Shown here: piece by piece, positions 34,451-47,040 of the stretch | Position numbering within the stretch: the first letter of the stretch is position 1 | Layout of the letters: every line of letters begins with the position of its first letter | DNA from: Rhytidiadelphus loreus | Lineage: Eukaryota; Streptophyta; Bryopsida; Hypnales; Hylocomiaceae | Direction: 5' to 3' | DNA: 64,000 nt | NCBI GenBank assembly: GCA_947034895.1 | Contig: OX344764.1 | Location: forward strand, 17,236,001 to 17,300,000 | Position numbers and translations under genes: made by a program | Notes under the pieces: generated by a model | What the model saw: the letters and a program-made list of their open reading frames with translations, nothing else | What the model was told of the DNA's origin: nothing | Databases searched by the model: none

Positions 34451-34884
34451 TAGAATAGCTACTTACACCTAAGCTTAAGGCTTGTAGGCTTACATTTCTA
34501 AGCTAGCGTCATTGCCCAACCACCCAATGACTTTATTGCAATTTTCTACTCAACCGATGAAACTAGTACTATAACTTCTAAGTCAACCTATGATTCTCTA
34601 TAAATTATAACTAAATTCACTCCCATGCACATTGGGAAGCATTATAAATCTCAAAGAGGAATGGTTTGGTGTGTTTAACAATGTTATGGAAGATCAACAA
34701 CTACAATTGACAATATTGCACGATAATGTGGTAAAAGCATTTCCTTTCTCTTTGGGGGAGCATGTTCATATCTTTGACTATGTGAATTGCAAATGCATTT
34801 CACACTCCTAAGGTGCATGTGAAGCACTAGACAAGCCTTGTGAAAATTGTATGTAAAAGAGAGAATTTGCATTATGTGATTTTG

Positions 34885-35140
34885 GGGGCCTTTGGAAGTC
34901 TATGAGTTTCCCACAGTTCCCAGATTGTGGAAATGTCGTTGAACTAGAAGTCCGATGTGGTAGAGAGACTGTCACGTCGGATAATATTAATTCATTAATT
35001 TTTAATTAAAAAATTATATTTTTTAATATTTTTTAAATTTATATATTATATATTTTATTATTATTAAATAATCTCATTGTCCGGCCATGGTTCACAACAC
35101 AGGGAACCACGCTGAAACAATCTCTTAGAGGTCTTTAATC
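34885..35140. repeat. Third relative of the GATGTGGT MITE family
   Basis: It contains GATGTGGTAGAGAGACTGTCACGTCGG, comparable with GATGTGGTCGAGCGATTGCCACATTGG in 2477-2777 (each shown by its core GATGTGGTNGAG). AGTTTCCCACAGTTCCC and GGGAACCACGCTG lie on opposite sides. Ends are approximate, termini decayed. Confidence 0.4.
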
Positions 35141-37673
35141 TCACCTTATGCAATTTTGTTATAAGTTATTAAAAATCTTCCTTCTATGGAATTGGAATTA
35201 AATTAAGGAGGGTACACCCAAAATTGTACTCTGCCTAAAATTGCCATCATCACTCTCTCTACATCTCCATAACTAATATGTACTTATGTTGAAGAAATGA
35301 TTTTAGAACATCTATAAAAAAAAACTTTGACCCTGCATAACTTTTGCATAGGGTATCCAAATGTTACATTCTTTACTGCATTGAAAACTCCTTTCAATTG
35401 CCAACAAAAAAATTTGAAATTTTGACTAGTCTAATAATAGCAAATAGGCATAGTAGCAAAAAGTGTCGGTTTGGGAGGTACCCACTTTAGCAGCACATGG
35501 TAAAACAAGGCACCAATGAAATCACCATTTGTTGAGGACAGGCCTATTAGTTTATTAGAGCATTGTAATTTAGTAATTTTAGAAATAGTGTGACTTTGGT
35601 AAAGCCCTAGCAAAGGCAAACTAGCATAACGCTTTGAACATTCATGTGTAGGTTTCAAATTTGAAATCTTGGTAAAATAAACTCAAAACGTTATTTTAAA
35701 TTAAAAAATAAATAAAAATATGAATAGATTTTCTTACTTTGAAAGTTTATGTTTTGAATTATTGATATTTTCATTTGTTAATAATAATTAGTTACAAATT
35801 TTTGAAGTAAAAAGATACACTGTAGAATTGAAAAATAACTTTTACACACCTATATTATATAAGAAAAAATTGTCTAAAAAATGAACAAAAAATTCCTGAA
35901 AATAATTCTCTATTGAAAGCTCATTTTGAGTTGAATATTGATTCAATGGTCACCTAAATGTGTTCTCTATAATTATTTGAGTTGAAAAATATGCCATTTT
36001 AGTTCATTTTCAACTTCTTCTAGAAATCATTTCATATTTTATTTGAGTTGGAAATTTTGGCAATAAAAACCTATAGTCATCATCAAACAATCATCAAAAT
36101 TTTAGGTTGAAATTATAATTTATTAAAAACTACTTATCTGCACGTGGTTTGTTGTAGTTGAGGTATAGATACGTAAAAGAACTAAGTGCACCCCCTAAGA
36201 ATTAGCTTTGAAATGTTACAAAACAAAAACTACATTCATTTGATCTATTAGACAAGGTGCAAAATTAATATTACATACAAAATTAGTGTCCCTATAAAAA
36301 TGTTAATTTTATGAAATTTGGTGTAATGCAGTAATATTTGAGACTACTAGAATTTAATTTAATCTAAAATTTAATATTATTATATTATGTGAGTTTCTTC
36401 AATGTTTTTGTTGAAGTGCCTCTAATCTAGCATGTTATATTATTTTGCATTCTTATTGATAGAATATAGTAGTGTGGCTTGATTATCTATTCATATGCAT
36501 TGGATATTAGATAAAAATTTAAAACAAAAATAAATAAATTATGAAGTTTAATCAATGCATAAGATATAGAATATAAAGAAAATATATATTTTTAATTCCC
36601 TATATTTAGATCAAAGGGTATATAATTTTTTATTTCGATTTTGGTTTTCATTTTTTTGTCCTATGAATGGGAGCACTTTTACCAACTATGTGCCAATGTC
36701 CGGTACAAGACCAATCTACATTAATTTATTCTATTGTTGATTATCAAAATTAGTGCGACTTGCAAAATTTGTTCTATTATTTTATTATGAACAAGTAAAC
36801 TTTATAGTCATTTTATTATTCTTTATGCATGAATCAAAAAGTATATATATATTTTTTTAATTTCAAATTTCAATTTTATATCCTATGCATTGGAGCATTT
36901 GTAACTACTATGTGCCAATGTTTGGCATAGGTTCAAACTAGAAATATAACAACAAGCAACTACTCTACATAGAGGCTTTGTCCTCGTAACCTTAACCTAC
37001 CTTTTAGAAAATTTCTCCTAAAATTTCTTCTTATGTAGTTTTGATCAATACCAAGTGAAATTTGGGCTTTATTAAAACTTATTTCTTTTGGATTCTATAT
37101 TTTCATATTGGTTACTATTTGTATCCAAAAGTTGATCATTTTAAAAATTGGAAAACATACCAAACATACCAAACAAACCATAAACTTGCTCAACTATAAC
37201 TCACAGAAAATGCAACTTATTTTATCAACCCAAAATTTTAAAATTCCTCTCTAATACAATAAATAATAAATAATAAATATTCAAAAATATTCAAACATAT
37301 ATTTGATCCTTTGAATCTATATTTAGATCTTTAAAACAATTGGATCTAAAAAAAATCTAAAAAGAATCCATTCAAGTGATCATTTCTCTAAGCGCACAAT
37401 ATACTAAAAAAATCCTAGTTCTAAAACCATTGAAATACTCATAGCATGAAAATTTGAAAATGCCTATAAATAATATAATTAAAATAAATACTTTATTTAA
37501 AATAAAATATATAAACAAATAAATAATTCAACATGCAATGGTTCTTTAACTAAAATGTGTATTCTATAGATGGCTTGAAACCCTAATTCTCAACCTTGAC
37601 TTGTCTTCAAATGCTATTTTTTTTTAAATTGATGATTTTCTTAATTGTATACTTTATATATTAGATCTTAATT
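35141..37673. other. Very AT-rich intergenic, 5' flank of the orphan gene
   Basis: An old direct duplication is visible: TCCTATGAATGGGAGCA...ACTATGTGCCAATGTCCGG near 36659-36703 and TCCTATGCATTGGAGCA...ACTATGTGCCAATGTTTGG near 36880-36923. No gene is recognised. Promoter elements of the downstream gene cannot be picked out in such AT-rich DNA. Confidence 0.4.
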
Positions 37674-40468
37674 ATGTCAGACGATTTATCATATATACTT
37701 CAAAAAGTAAATTTAGAAAAAGATTTGTACCAATCTAAAGTTAATAATTTGAAATTTGAAATTAGTCATTTGCAAGCATCTCAAAGACACCTATTATCTC
37801 AAATTGATGAACTTAAATGCCAAATCAATACTCAAAACAAAGACAATACGTGTTGTAGGGACCATCATCTTCAAACCAAGACATCAAATAATTTAAATAA
37901 TGAGAATGTAGAATGTTCTGTACAAAATATAAATGATTTAAAACAAAAAATGGAAGCTCAAACAAAGATGCTTGAACTAACAATTAATGTATATTTAAAA
38001 GAAAAATTTCTCTGCAATGATGAATTTACCAATGATGAGTTGAAAATGCAAAAAAGATTGCACAAATTAATGTTTCAAAAAAGAAAAAGACAAAAATGGT
38101 GAAAACATTAAACCCCAAAAATTAAAACAATTCATTTAGATCTAAATTTAAAATCACCAAATCCACATTTAAAAAAATTAATCATGAAAATTATCGTTAA
38201 TGAATATCAATGTTTATATAGATCACTTAGAAATATTACCTTATTGAATCATTTCATAAACTATCAACAAACTCAAATTCAACAATTTACTATTCAAATT
38301 CATATTAGACATTCCCCAATATACTATTCATTTGAATTTCTATACATTCATCGATAAATCATAGATTATATTGGTAAATATCCAAATTATTATATCAATT
38401 TCATATCATACCAACTATACTATAGAAATAACACATTACATTGCAATACACAAAAATGTTTGAAGTTGAAACATTCAATTTTATCTACTTGTAATTCTAT
38501 AAATGCAATTAATATTTATTTTTTATTTTATAATAAATATCATATTACAGTGACATAAGCAATATGGGAAGTGTGGTGCCTCCATCAAGTGATTCACCAA
38601 TGCAAGGAACAAAACATGCATATGATTTACATTCACTATGTAATTTTTGTCCTACTCAAGATTATGGCAAAATAATTTCACAAGAGAAGAAACTAATGGC
38701 AATGCAAACTATATCAGATGCCCATTGTGACGTTTATGAGCAAAATACATCAAGCTCATTATCGACTGGAAGATGTTCACCACCAAAATTTGTTCAACCT
38801 TGGGAAATTGATGTGGTAATTCCTCCAACAATTGCAAACCCACCAATTTCTAGTGATATGATGTTTTTTCATATGCCCCGCTATTCATGTGCTCCATTGC
38901 ACAAAATCCCTAGTTCATGTTTAAAACCTCTTGTGAAAAATAATGTTGTGTTGTGTCGATCATGTTCTCCTCCTCATGATCGAAGTGAATTACCTACTCA
39001 TTTTCTAGTTGCTTCCCCACCATGTAAAACAAACATTCCTACACTATCAACTTCAAATTCTTGTCCAAAAATTCTAACTTCTAGTTTGACATGTCCTAAC
39101 TTACAATCTATTGGTTGTAATCCATCAAATGCACCTTCCATTCCCTCCCTAAATTGTTTCCCAAACTCATCCTCATGTTCAAATTCAAAACTCATACAAA
39201 ACTCACATTCAACACAAGTTGATCTCAAATCTATACCTCCTTCAATTAATTGCTTACAATTTCTAAATCCACGTGTTGAGAAAACACGTATTGTTCAAAG
39301 TAACAAAAATGCTTCCCAAGGGTCCCAAGTGAGCACTCGAGCTTTATCTCCTCTTCCTCATCTTTCAGAAAAAGCACAACAATCACTTGCTAAAACCCCA
39401 TCCTTACAAACTCAACAACGACCATCTACATCATCTCATCCATCTCAAAATCAACAACCATTGTCCAAACCAATATCAAACATATCACTATCCCAAAATG
39501 AGCAATTGGGTTCTAGTTTAGATTGTGCATCACAACTTCCTTCATGTTTTAATTTTATTACTCCACAATCTTCATCTTCAATAAGCCCTCGTACTCAAAG
39601 GCCAAGTTTAATTCCATCCAATAATGTTACTCCACTTAAAAACTTACCACATGGGTTAGAGTCACCACCATTAATACTATGCCAATCTTCATGTCAAACA
39701 TCACCCAAACCACCACCTACTTGTAGTGTTGAGTCACCACCTCTACTACCACGTCGAACATCTTCCAATCCACTTCTTCCAACTTCATGTAAACTCCCTC
39801 AAACATCTCTCCCTTCTAGTTGTCAATCTCAAGCTCCTTCATCATTAGATTGCAGTGATAATTCATCTATAAAACCTTTTCAACAATCTCTTTGTCAAAC
39901 AAGAGCAAAGTCTTCTACTTATAAAGATCGAATAAAGATTCCGCATTGTTCGGAGACAGCCAAACCTTCAGATACTTCCCATCCTTTTCCTTGCACTCGA
40001 AACTCTCCACCAATGCCAAGTAAACAATTTCCTTTACAACTATTGCCAACTTCCATATCCTACTCTTGTAAACATCCAGAATATGTTTGCCTCAGTGACT
40101 CAGATTCTGGAAGTGAATCACCCTTATCTAGCCCATCTTGTTTCAACTTCACCATTCCTAAGTCTATTGCTACTTGCCCCGAATGTTTTACTTACCGCAT
40201 AGGAAGACCCCTTGGTTTTTCACAAACATTTAAGGCTTCACCTCGAGAGAACCAATCATCATTTTCGTGTCTTCCTTTCGGTCCTTGTTCTCAAAATAAT
40301 GATAGGCCTACTATGGATCATTCAACTACTCAAACTTCATCAGAGATGCAATCACTTAGATCTTCTAATCAACTTAATAAAAGTAAATCACCAGAAACAC
40401 ACTGTAGACAATTTAGACCACCTTCTCAATTACCTAAACATCTTAGTCATCAACCAAAACCACCTTGA
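37674..40468 (+). CDS. Orphan protein, coiled coil plus Ser/Pro/Gln/Cys-rich tail, about 780 aa
   Basis: I do not recognise this gene. Exon 1 is 37674-38098; the intron 38099-38550 (GTGAAAA...ATATTACAG, very AT-rich); exon 2 38551-40468. The phases agree and the sum is 2,343 bp (780 aa). If unspliced, exon 2 could start at its own ATG (38564) for 634 aa. Residues 1-65 look like a coiled coil (LQKVNLEKDLYQSKVNNLKF), and exon 1 ends in a basic, nuclear-localisation-like KRKRQK. The exon 2 part is low-complexity, rich in Ser, Pro, Gln and Cys, and repeats PSCFNF (residues 326 and 524 counted from ATG 38564), the second 18 residues after the SUMO-interaction-like YVCLSDSDSGSES. There is no enzyme motif, CCHC knuckle or membrane segment. 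An uninterrupted 1.9-kb frame in 65-70% AT DNA is unlikely by chance. It could be a plant orphan regulator or a domesticated or unfamiliar element gene. Confidence 0.55.
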
Positions 40469-40562
40469 CATTCACATGCTCAACCATCTTTATAAAATTC
40501 AACAAATCTACCAAAAAGAGGTTGTTCACTAAGTCATTATTGAAATTGTTCATCATTAAAAC

Positions 40563-40568
40563 AATAAA
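40563..40568 (+). promoter_or_regulatory. Polyadenylation signal AATAAA after the orphan gene
   Basis: AATAAA lies 95 bp past the stop codon at 40466-40468, a usual distance for a near-upstream poly(A) element. In AT-rich DNA such a hexamer also occurs by chance. Confidence 0.35.
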
Positions 40569-42196
40569 ATTATAATACTTTCACATTGAAATTGTGTAAA
40601 GATGTAAAATGTAAAGATTCAAAGCATAATTTGTAATATAAGAACTTGTGATTTTTTCTCATATGCAATTGAATATTACAAATTCCAATACAAATGTAAT
40701 TTATTTGACTAAACCAACAATTATATGAAATTTCATAAAACTTCATAAATTCAAAAATAAAAATGAGTATAAATGGATTTTAAAATGAACTTTTTGAATT
40801 GAAACATTGATTTAAAAGTCTTAAATTACTAATTTAGCCAAGAAGATTGTAAATTGATACTTTGTGGAAAAACTTGGTAATCTACAAGAGTACATGAGGT
40901 AGGCGTATTGCATAAAGAAGCGTAGAGATAACCTTAGCTATAGTATGTCAAAACTTGGATTGCTAAGAATGCAAAATTGAGCTTCTTTCCTTTTCCTTTT
41001 ATGTGCATTAATAATATACTTTGGGGTTCTTTAAATAGAATGTATGATATTTTGGTAGGTATTACAATAATTTTGGAATTACTAGCATTCTTTGAGAAAA
41101 TTTAAAAGAACCACATGAATGCTTTAAGTAGGCATATAAAGTAAATAAGGGTTACCTAAAGTTAAGAAAAGGTTCAATTTTGTGAAAACTAATATATGCA
41201 TTTGGTCCAACTTGTATGATTTGGATTGGTCATAATTTTTAAACCTTAGAGGGAAAATAAAATAGAAATCCATCTAAATCAATATTTTCTCTCCAAACAA
41301 TCTTCAAGAACAAATAGTCCTCTAAAGTGACATAAATTTTGAAAGACTTTGACTTTTTAGAGCATGCCAAAATCAAATGAAAGATTTGAATTTCAAGTGA
41401 GAAATATTTAATTGTGTTGCATGCTTAAACTCTTCACAACTATGTGTTTGAATTTAACAAAAAAATGAACCAAAAAATCTTCTATCTACATATAATTTAT
41501 TTTTTGTCCAACCAAATGTTTGGAGACTCTTGTGCTTATTCTCTAAAATTTATACATAGTAGGTTCTCAAATATTTTACAATTCAAAGAATGTAAGTAAA
41601 TTTTACCTCAAATGCAATTGTTTTCTATTTCCAAAATATCACCTACCAAAAATGACTTCTAAAAATGATTATTAATTCATAACAATAATTAAAATTAGAA
41701 TATAACATTCTAAACTTAAAAGGTAAAAAATATTATAAAAATCAATGTAAAGGAATTTTCAAATTTTGGTTTCAATTTTATTGGTAAATATTGGTTAGTG
41801 CAATAGCAAACCAAAATACATAGATGTGATCAATGGATCATAAATTTATGGTTTGTTTGAAATTCATTATTTAATTAATTTTTAAAATATATATTTAAGT
41901 TTTAAAATTTTGAATTATCCCTAGACTGAATTATGATATTCAATTAATTTGCAAGTTCACTTTAGACTTTGAGGTTTTTGAAGGGATCCACAAAGAAATA
42001 ATTGTCAATCTTCCTAAAATAATCTTGATTCCTAATCGGTCACTTTTTCAAAACTAGGTTATAATATCACTTGCAAACAATTATCTAGCTACCAATTCAT
42101 AACTTTACCAACCAACGCATATGGGGTATCTTGGGTGAAAAAGCTTAGTTTAGCAACATGTAGCTTCATCACAAAGTTTAAACCCTATGATTTGGC
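40569..42196. other. AT-rich intergenic, nothing recognised
   Basis: No coding region, repeat boundary or RNA gene could be supported. Confidence 0.4.
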
Positions 42197-42493
42197 AACA
42201 ATTATCGTGCGGTTATCGTTGTTTCATGGGTTCGTACCATAATCGCACTGACTCAATGTATTTTTACACATTGAATCAATATGAAAACAATGAATATCAA
42301 TAGCATACGGTTTATGTATTTTAACTATACAATTGTTGTGCCAAAATTGCATAGCAATCATATAGTTAAAGTATATAAACCGTATGCTATTGATATTAAT
42401 TGTTTTTGCATTGATTCAATGCGTAAAAATACACTGAGTTAATGCAATTATGATACAAACCCATAAAACAACGATAACCACACGATAATTGTT
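42197..42493. repeat. 297-bp near-perfect hairpin (foldback MITE)
   Basis: The ends are AACAATTATCG and CGATAATTGTT. Arms of about 135-140 bp match at nearly 90%: GGTTATCGTTGTTT, GTATTTTTAC, CATTGAATCAAT and AATAGCATACGGTTTAT all recur inverted. Most differences are C/T or G/A pairs, which would still pair as G-U in RNA or reflect methylated-C decay. No clear target duplication. Confidence 0.8.
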
Positions 42494-44064
42494 AACAATC
42501 CGTCTATCCTTAAGTTTGAGATGTTGTTGGATTTTTGAGTTCTTTTTGTTGAAAGTTAATCTTTCAGAATAATTAGAAAAAAAAGAAGTTAAAACAAAAT
42601 TCAACTGTAAATAATTGTAATTAGATTGCTCTATGAATGGTTGAAAATTTGCAAAATCCTTGACAATGTAAATTTAGAAAATTATAGTGTTTGAAATTTA
42701 AAGAATTTATTTATTATATTTTATATTTAAAAATATTTATAAAAAATTTGGAGACCCTGAATGATTGAATCCATCAATGGTGAGTAATCCATTGGCTACT
42801 AACCTTGGAGCTTGAGGCCTTTGTTTCCAAACTTGTACTCTTCTTTCTTTTAACCCTCAAAAAACATTTTCAAAGAATCTTAAGGAAAATTTCCTCCATT
42901 ACTCAACTAAATGTGAACTTCCTTGGTATCATTCTATCAACCAATCTAAATCTTCAGTTTTGAATCACAATTTGAACTTGTAATTTTCGCACTAGAAAGT
43001 TTAGTACAAAGTTTTGAATGGCGTCTTGGAAGTTGCCCATAGCCTTGAAGAAGGGGGGAAGCTCATCATTGATTTGTCATTTGAGCAAGATACTACACTA
43101 TGCACATCTAAGAAAGATTCTGAAATCCAAGTTTGGGCAACCTTTCCTCAAGGGTTAAGCTAAGCATTGCACTTTCTTATTATTATCATTAAGAATAAAT
43201 TATAATCCCCATTTGAATTGCAAGACGTTGCGCAGCCTGGCCAGCTTTCCAATCACCCTTTTGAGTAAATGCTGCCCAGTTCGAATGACCATCGCCAGAA
43301 GCGGGGGGGGGGAGAGATTTCCTGTGAATATGAGTCCTTTTTAGTTGGATTTCATTCATAGCCAGCACACTAGCGAATACTTGGCACCTATTATTTACAA
43401 ACTCGATTGCCAAATAAGCACATCTCCGTTACAAATCCTCTCGAAGCTCACGGATATTCGGAGACAGCGCGCAGCTGACCTTATCTAACCCCCCTGATGG
43501 ATTCATTATTTGGCAACGACCAATTTAACTCGTCGAAATTCGAAAATTGTAATCCAGTTGAAGCCATCAACATATCATGGGAATCAAAGAAGAATATTGC
43601 ATGTGCAGGTGAAGTATAGAATTTGAAAAAAACTAAGTCGACATCTCACCTACTTAAATTTGTACTAACAGAAATAAGACCCAATTTGGGCCTCCTGGAT
43701 TGATTTCCGAGAGGCTAGAAGGTTCACGGATATCTACGCAGGATTTCTGCAAGAGCTCGAACAGACTGTCACAACATGAATAGAATGCATCACAGAAGAC
43801 CTTAGATCAAAACCATGGAATTGCGCAAGCATTTTCGGTATTTTCTCTTTTGAGGTAGGCACAGTATACACAATGATGTATCACCCACCTAATGAATCAA
43901 ATGTGGTAATTCTACAGTAATATCTTACAAATCACAACCTACGCTGTGGTTTAGGGTTACCCAGTTCTAGGCTGAAAGTGAACCTCGTACCAAAACTGAG
44001 TTGAACTATGATGGCAAAATCACTCAAAACCAGTACAGAAAAAGGCCACAGATGTATAAGAACA
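42494..44064. other. Intergenic and 3' flank of the zinc-finger gene
   Basis: From about 43190 the base composition becomes less AT-rich and repeat boundaries vanish, fitting the 3' UTR or unique flank of the minus-strand gene that stops at 44065. A G10 run lies near 43304. A 74-codon minus open stretch at 43189-43413 has no recognisable domain. Confidence 0.4.
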
Positions 44065-46128
44065 TCAAAGTCTATACACAACTAGGAAACAGGGAAGTAC
44101 TGCTCTGGGATTAAACACCGTGAGATTCTCCTGGTTCGCTGTCAAGCCGCGTGAAATCGAGTCATAGCCATAGGGTAAACATGAGGGGTCGTTGAATCGC
44201 GAGCTTTTCTCAGCTGTCCTGTAGATTCTCCCAGCAATGACTCTGCACACCAGCATAGCATGTTTCCCCGTCCAATTCTCCTTTTCTTCAGTTGTAATGA
44301 CCTCATGAGCTTTTCCACTAGTTGCTGTTGTATAGATTCCCCTCTCCTTTCGCACTTCGAATCCCCATCGAATAATACTGCAGACGTTGCAAGCAGAGAG
44401 GCTGCAGAGATTGGTGGAGCCGTTGGTCCCTAAACTGCATGTGAATGAGGAACCATAAAATCGTAGAAGCTCATTACCGTCCGCCAAACATCGTTCATGC
44501 TGCATCCCTTCGTCACTGGCTGCTCTCTTCACCATGTCTCGATAGCTGTGAAAGTCTGAAATGTTTCTGCTTGTGTTGTCAATCTTGAGGATTCGTTCTA
44601 CTCTCGCCACTGGTGCCCCTTTCAGCAACCAGCTTGTCTTAAATATGATTTCTATGACATTCAGCGAGGAGTTGCCTCTCTCGAGCTCCGAAACTGGGGC
44701 CACACACGCACAAATTACGTTCATCAGATTAAAAAGCGAAAAAAACCAAACACGAATCGTTGAACCTATAGGGGCATCTCACAAAAGTCCCAAGCGCACA
44801 AAATAACAATAGGATTTGTAGGCTACGTCGAATTCAAGTGAAGCTTCAATTCCCCTCGATATCAACACTTTGAAGCTTCCATGTGGCCATATTTACGGAA
44901 ATCAGAGCTTGGGGCCGGATCAAACTGATTTAACTTCCACTCCATGAAGTGAGACCTAGGACGTAATCGAAATTGCCCCTTCGAAATGCATAATTACGAA
45001 AGTCACGAATGTGAACTTCCGGATATATTCTCGAAGGAAACGGTCACTGATATGCCGGAACCCAAAATCAGTGTAAAACTGGGAAAACCCTGCTACAATC
45101 TGAGAGCCTAGTAAACGAGCATGGCAGAAGATACTCTGTCACCGATTATATCTTGAAATAATCAATCACGATTCACGAATCACTACCTTGAAGGAAACTT
45201 CTGCTATGCCAGAGAGATGAACGGATCTAAATTTCGATGGATCATCCTGTTGATGAGAGAGACAACAGAAATGGCTTGAAAGAGGAGTCTAAACCTGTGA
45301 TAAGAAACACGCGTCAAGAAAGCGTGGGCATAAGACGGAATGCTCTGATCTCCCGCCATTCGAAGAAAGCCCATATTCATGTCATAAATTAGGTCAATTC
45401 TCAGCCAACGACAACCGCAATTGCCGGGAAAAAAATTTCAAACCGGTAACCTCTAAAGCAAAATCACTTAATTTTTTAAGGCACGGATACCAAGACATAC
45501 CAGCATGACGAACAACCTGGTGAAGCTCCAACGCCTCGGGCTTCAGAAACGCCTCCCCACATTTTGAACACACGCATTTTGGAGCCAAAGACCCGTTATG
45601 TCTTGGCACCATCCCTCCGTCACACGAATGCATGCTACACTCGCAGCATCCTTTCACTAAACAAAAATTCTCTCTCGATTTCCCGACCTCCCTCGTCTTC
45701 ACGACCTCCGGCGGAGGATTGGTGGCATTAAAGCTGTACTGTTTGAGGAAACTCTTGTTCTTGTTCTTCGCCTTCTCCGTTGGCGCGCGGTACATGTAAT
45801 CCCCGTTCTTGGTCTGGTGTATGTAGGCGTCGTTTTCCGAGGGGCTCACACAAGTGGAGCCCGAGAGGGAAGATGATCGGTGACTGCCGAGCAACGTGCT
45901 GCTCCCTTGGAGCATTTCTTTCAAGTTTGCGATAGATGGAGTACAACCTTGGGTGCACCCATGGCTTCGACGTGGAGGGGTCTTGGGATGTTCGCTACGG
46001 AGGGGGGTGGAGGAGAAAGAACCTGAACGCGACTCGTAAGAGATTTCCGAACTGGAGTCAGACTTGAATGTGATAGACTTGGCTTTAAATGACATGGACT
46101 TCGCCCATGAGAAACAAGGGCCCGGCAT
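44065..46128 (-). CDS. Plant C2H2 zinc-finger protein of the At1g75710/At5g54630 family, 2 exons
   Basis: Exon 1 is 46128-45501, the intron 45500-44694 (GTATGT...GGCCCCAG), exon 2 44693-44065; the sum is 1,257 bp (418 aa) in one frame. The start is the first ATG, giving MPGPCFSWAKSMSFKAK, comparable with the MPTVW-FSLKKS start of Arabidopsis relatives. A conserved SIANLKE block lies at residues about 65-71. The single C2H2 finger is C187-x2-C190-x12-H203-x4-H208 (CSKCGEAFLKPEALELHQ), cut by the intron just after the second His. The C-terminal domain (GNELLRFYGSSFTCSLG, AMLVCRVIAGRIYR, FNPRAVLPCFLVVYRL) is the family's conserved domain, which fold assignments place near ADP-ribosyltransferases; I see no proven catalytic triad. 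Probably nuclear; the molecular role is poorly known. No disabling mutation is visible. Confidence 0.9.
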
Positions 46129-47040
46129 TGTTGGCGAACTTCGGGCAACGGTTTCAGTCACGGTTATCACTAAAGTCCATTCGAAGACTTGGCCATTCGA
46201 GCGATTCCCGTAACGAGTACAGAACCCGCGTGCAATACACAAAGAAGAGTGATACCGGCAGGATGTTCTAAGCGGTCGATTCTTCTCAAGAACCGGTAAC
46301 TAAGCTCACCAAATCCTTTTGCAAAAGCCTCATGAAGCCTACAAACAAGCGTGAATCCCGCTGAAATCGATACTGTCGAACCTCTTGAAAAAATGATGAT
46401 TTACGCCTGAAGTTGAAGAGGCGCAAAGTGCACCACATTTAAGAGATCATGCAGAAGAAAAGACGTCCAATGATTGTTCCAATCAACGAAATTCCTCAGA
46501 CATGAACTCTCCGAATTCGTCTCCCTGGCTCGACAACACACAGATTCAAAACTACTTACCTAAAAAAAACTTCCAAACCACTCGGGAAAGAGCTATCGAA
46601 ACACCTGCACCGACCAAACCATACAAATAAACTCCAATGTAGCACGCTTGCCTGCTTCGAACAAGATCCGCAAACACCCCAAGATGGCACACAACCTGAA
46701 CAGTAAGATCTTATGAAATCGGCTTGAGGGGAGATCTGGATTATTTACAACAGGCGATGCTTAAGAAAGGGATATCATATCAATCCCCGGGAAGACACGA
46801 GGTGGAACAAGAAACAACAAATACACAGACTCTACAACGGTTGTTGTGATAATGAAGGGCCGCCACGGCTACAGTCTCTAGAACAAGAAGGCCATCAAAC
46901 CTCGAGCCCCGTGCAAGTGGCTAGTCAAGGCGACGACAGACAGAGCACCCAAAAAAGATGCTATACCGTCGTCATCTTCCCCAGCTCCGTCCCCAGCTTT
47001 AATACAAGCGCCTCTAATATCACACCCTTTGTTCTCTAAT
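46129..47040 (-). promoter_or_regulatory. Upstream region / 5' UTR of the zinc-finger gene
   Basis: About 900 bp of mid-GC, repeat-free sequence precedes the start codon. The reading frame stays open upstream to about 46242, but without an earlier ATG. A good donor-like site (AG|GTAAGTAG, minus strand near 46553) suggests a possible 5' UTR intron; I could not identify its acceptor. Transcription start and promoter elements are not resolvable by eye. Confidence 0.4.

Noticed and set aside
37674..40468. Endogenous viral or retrotransposon gag identity for the orphan gene
   Set aside because: No zinc knuckle, protease, reverse transcriptase or long terminal repeats nearby; coiled coil plus low complexity is not enough.
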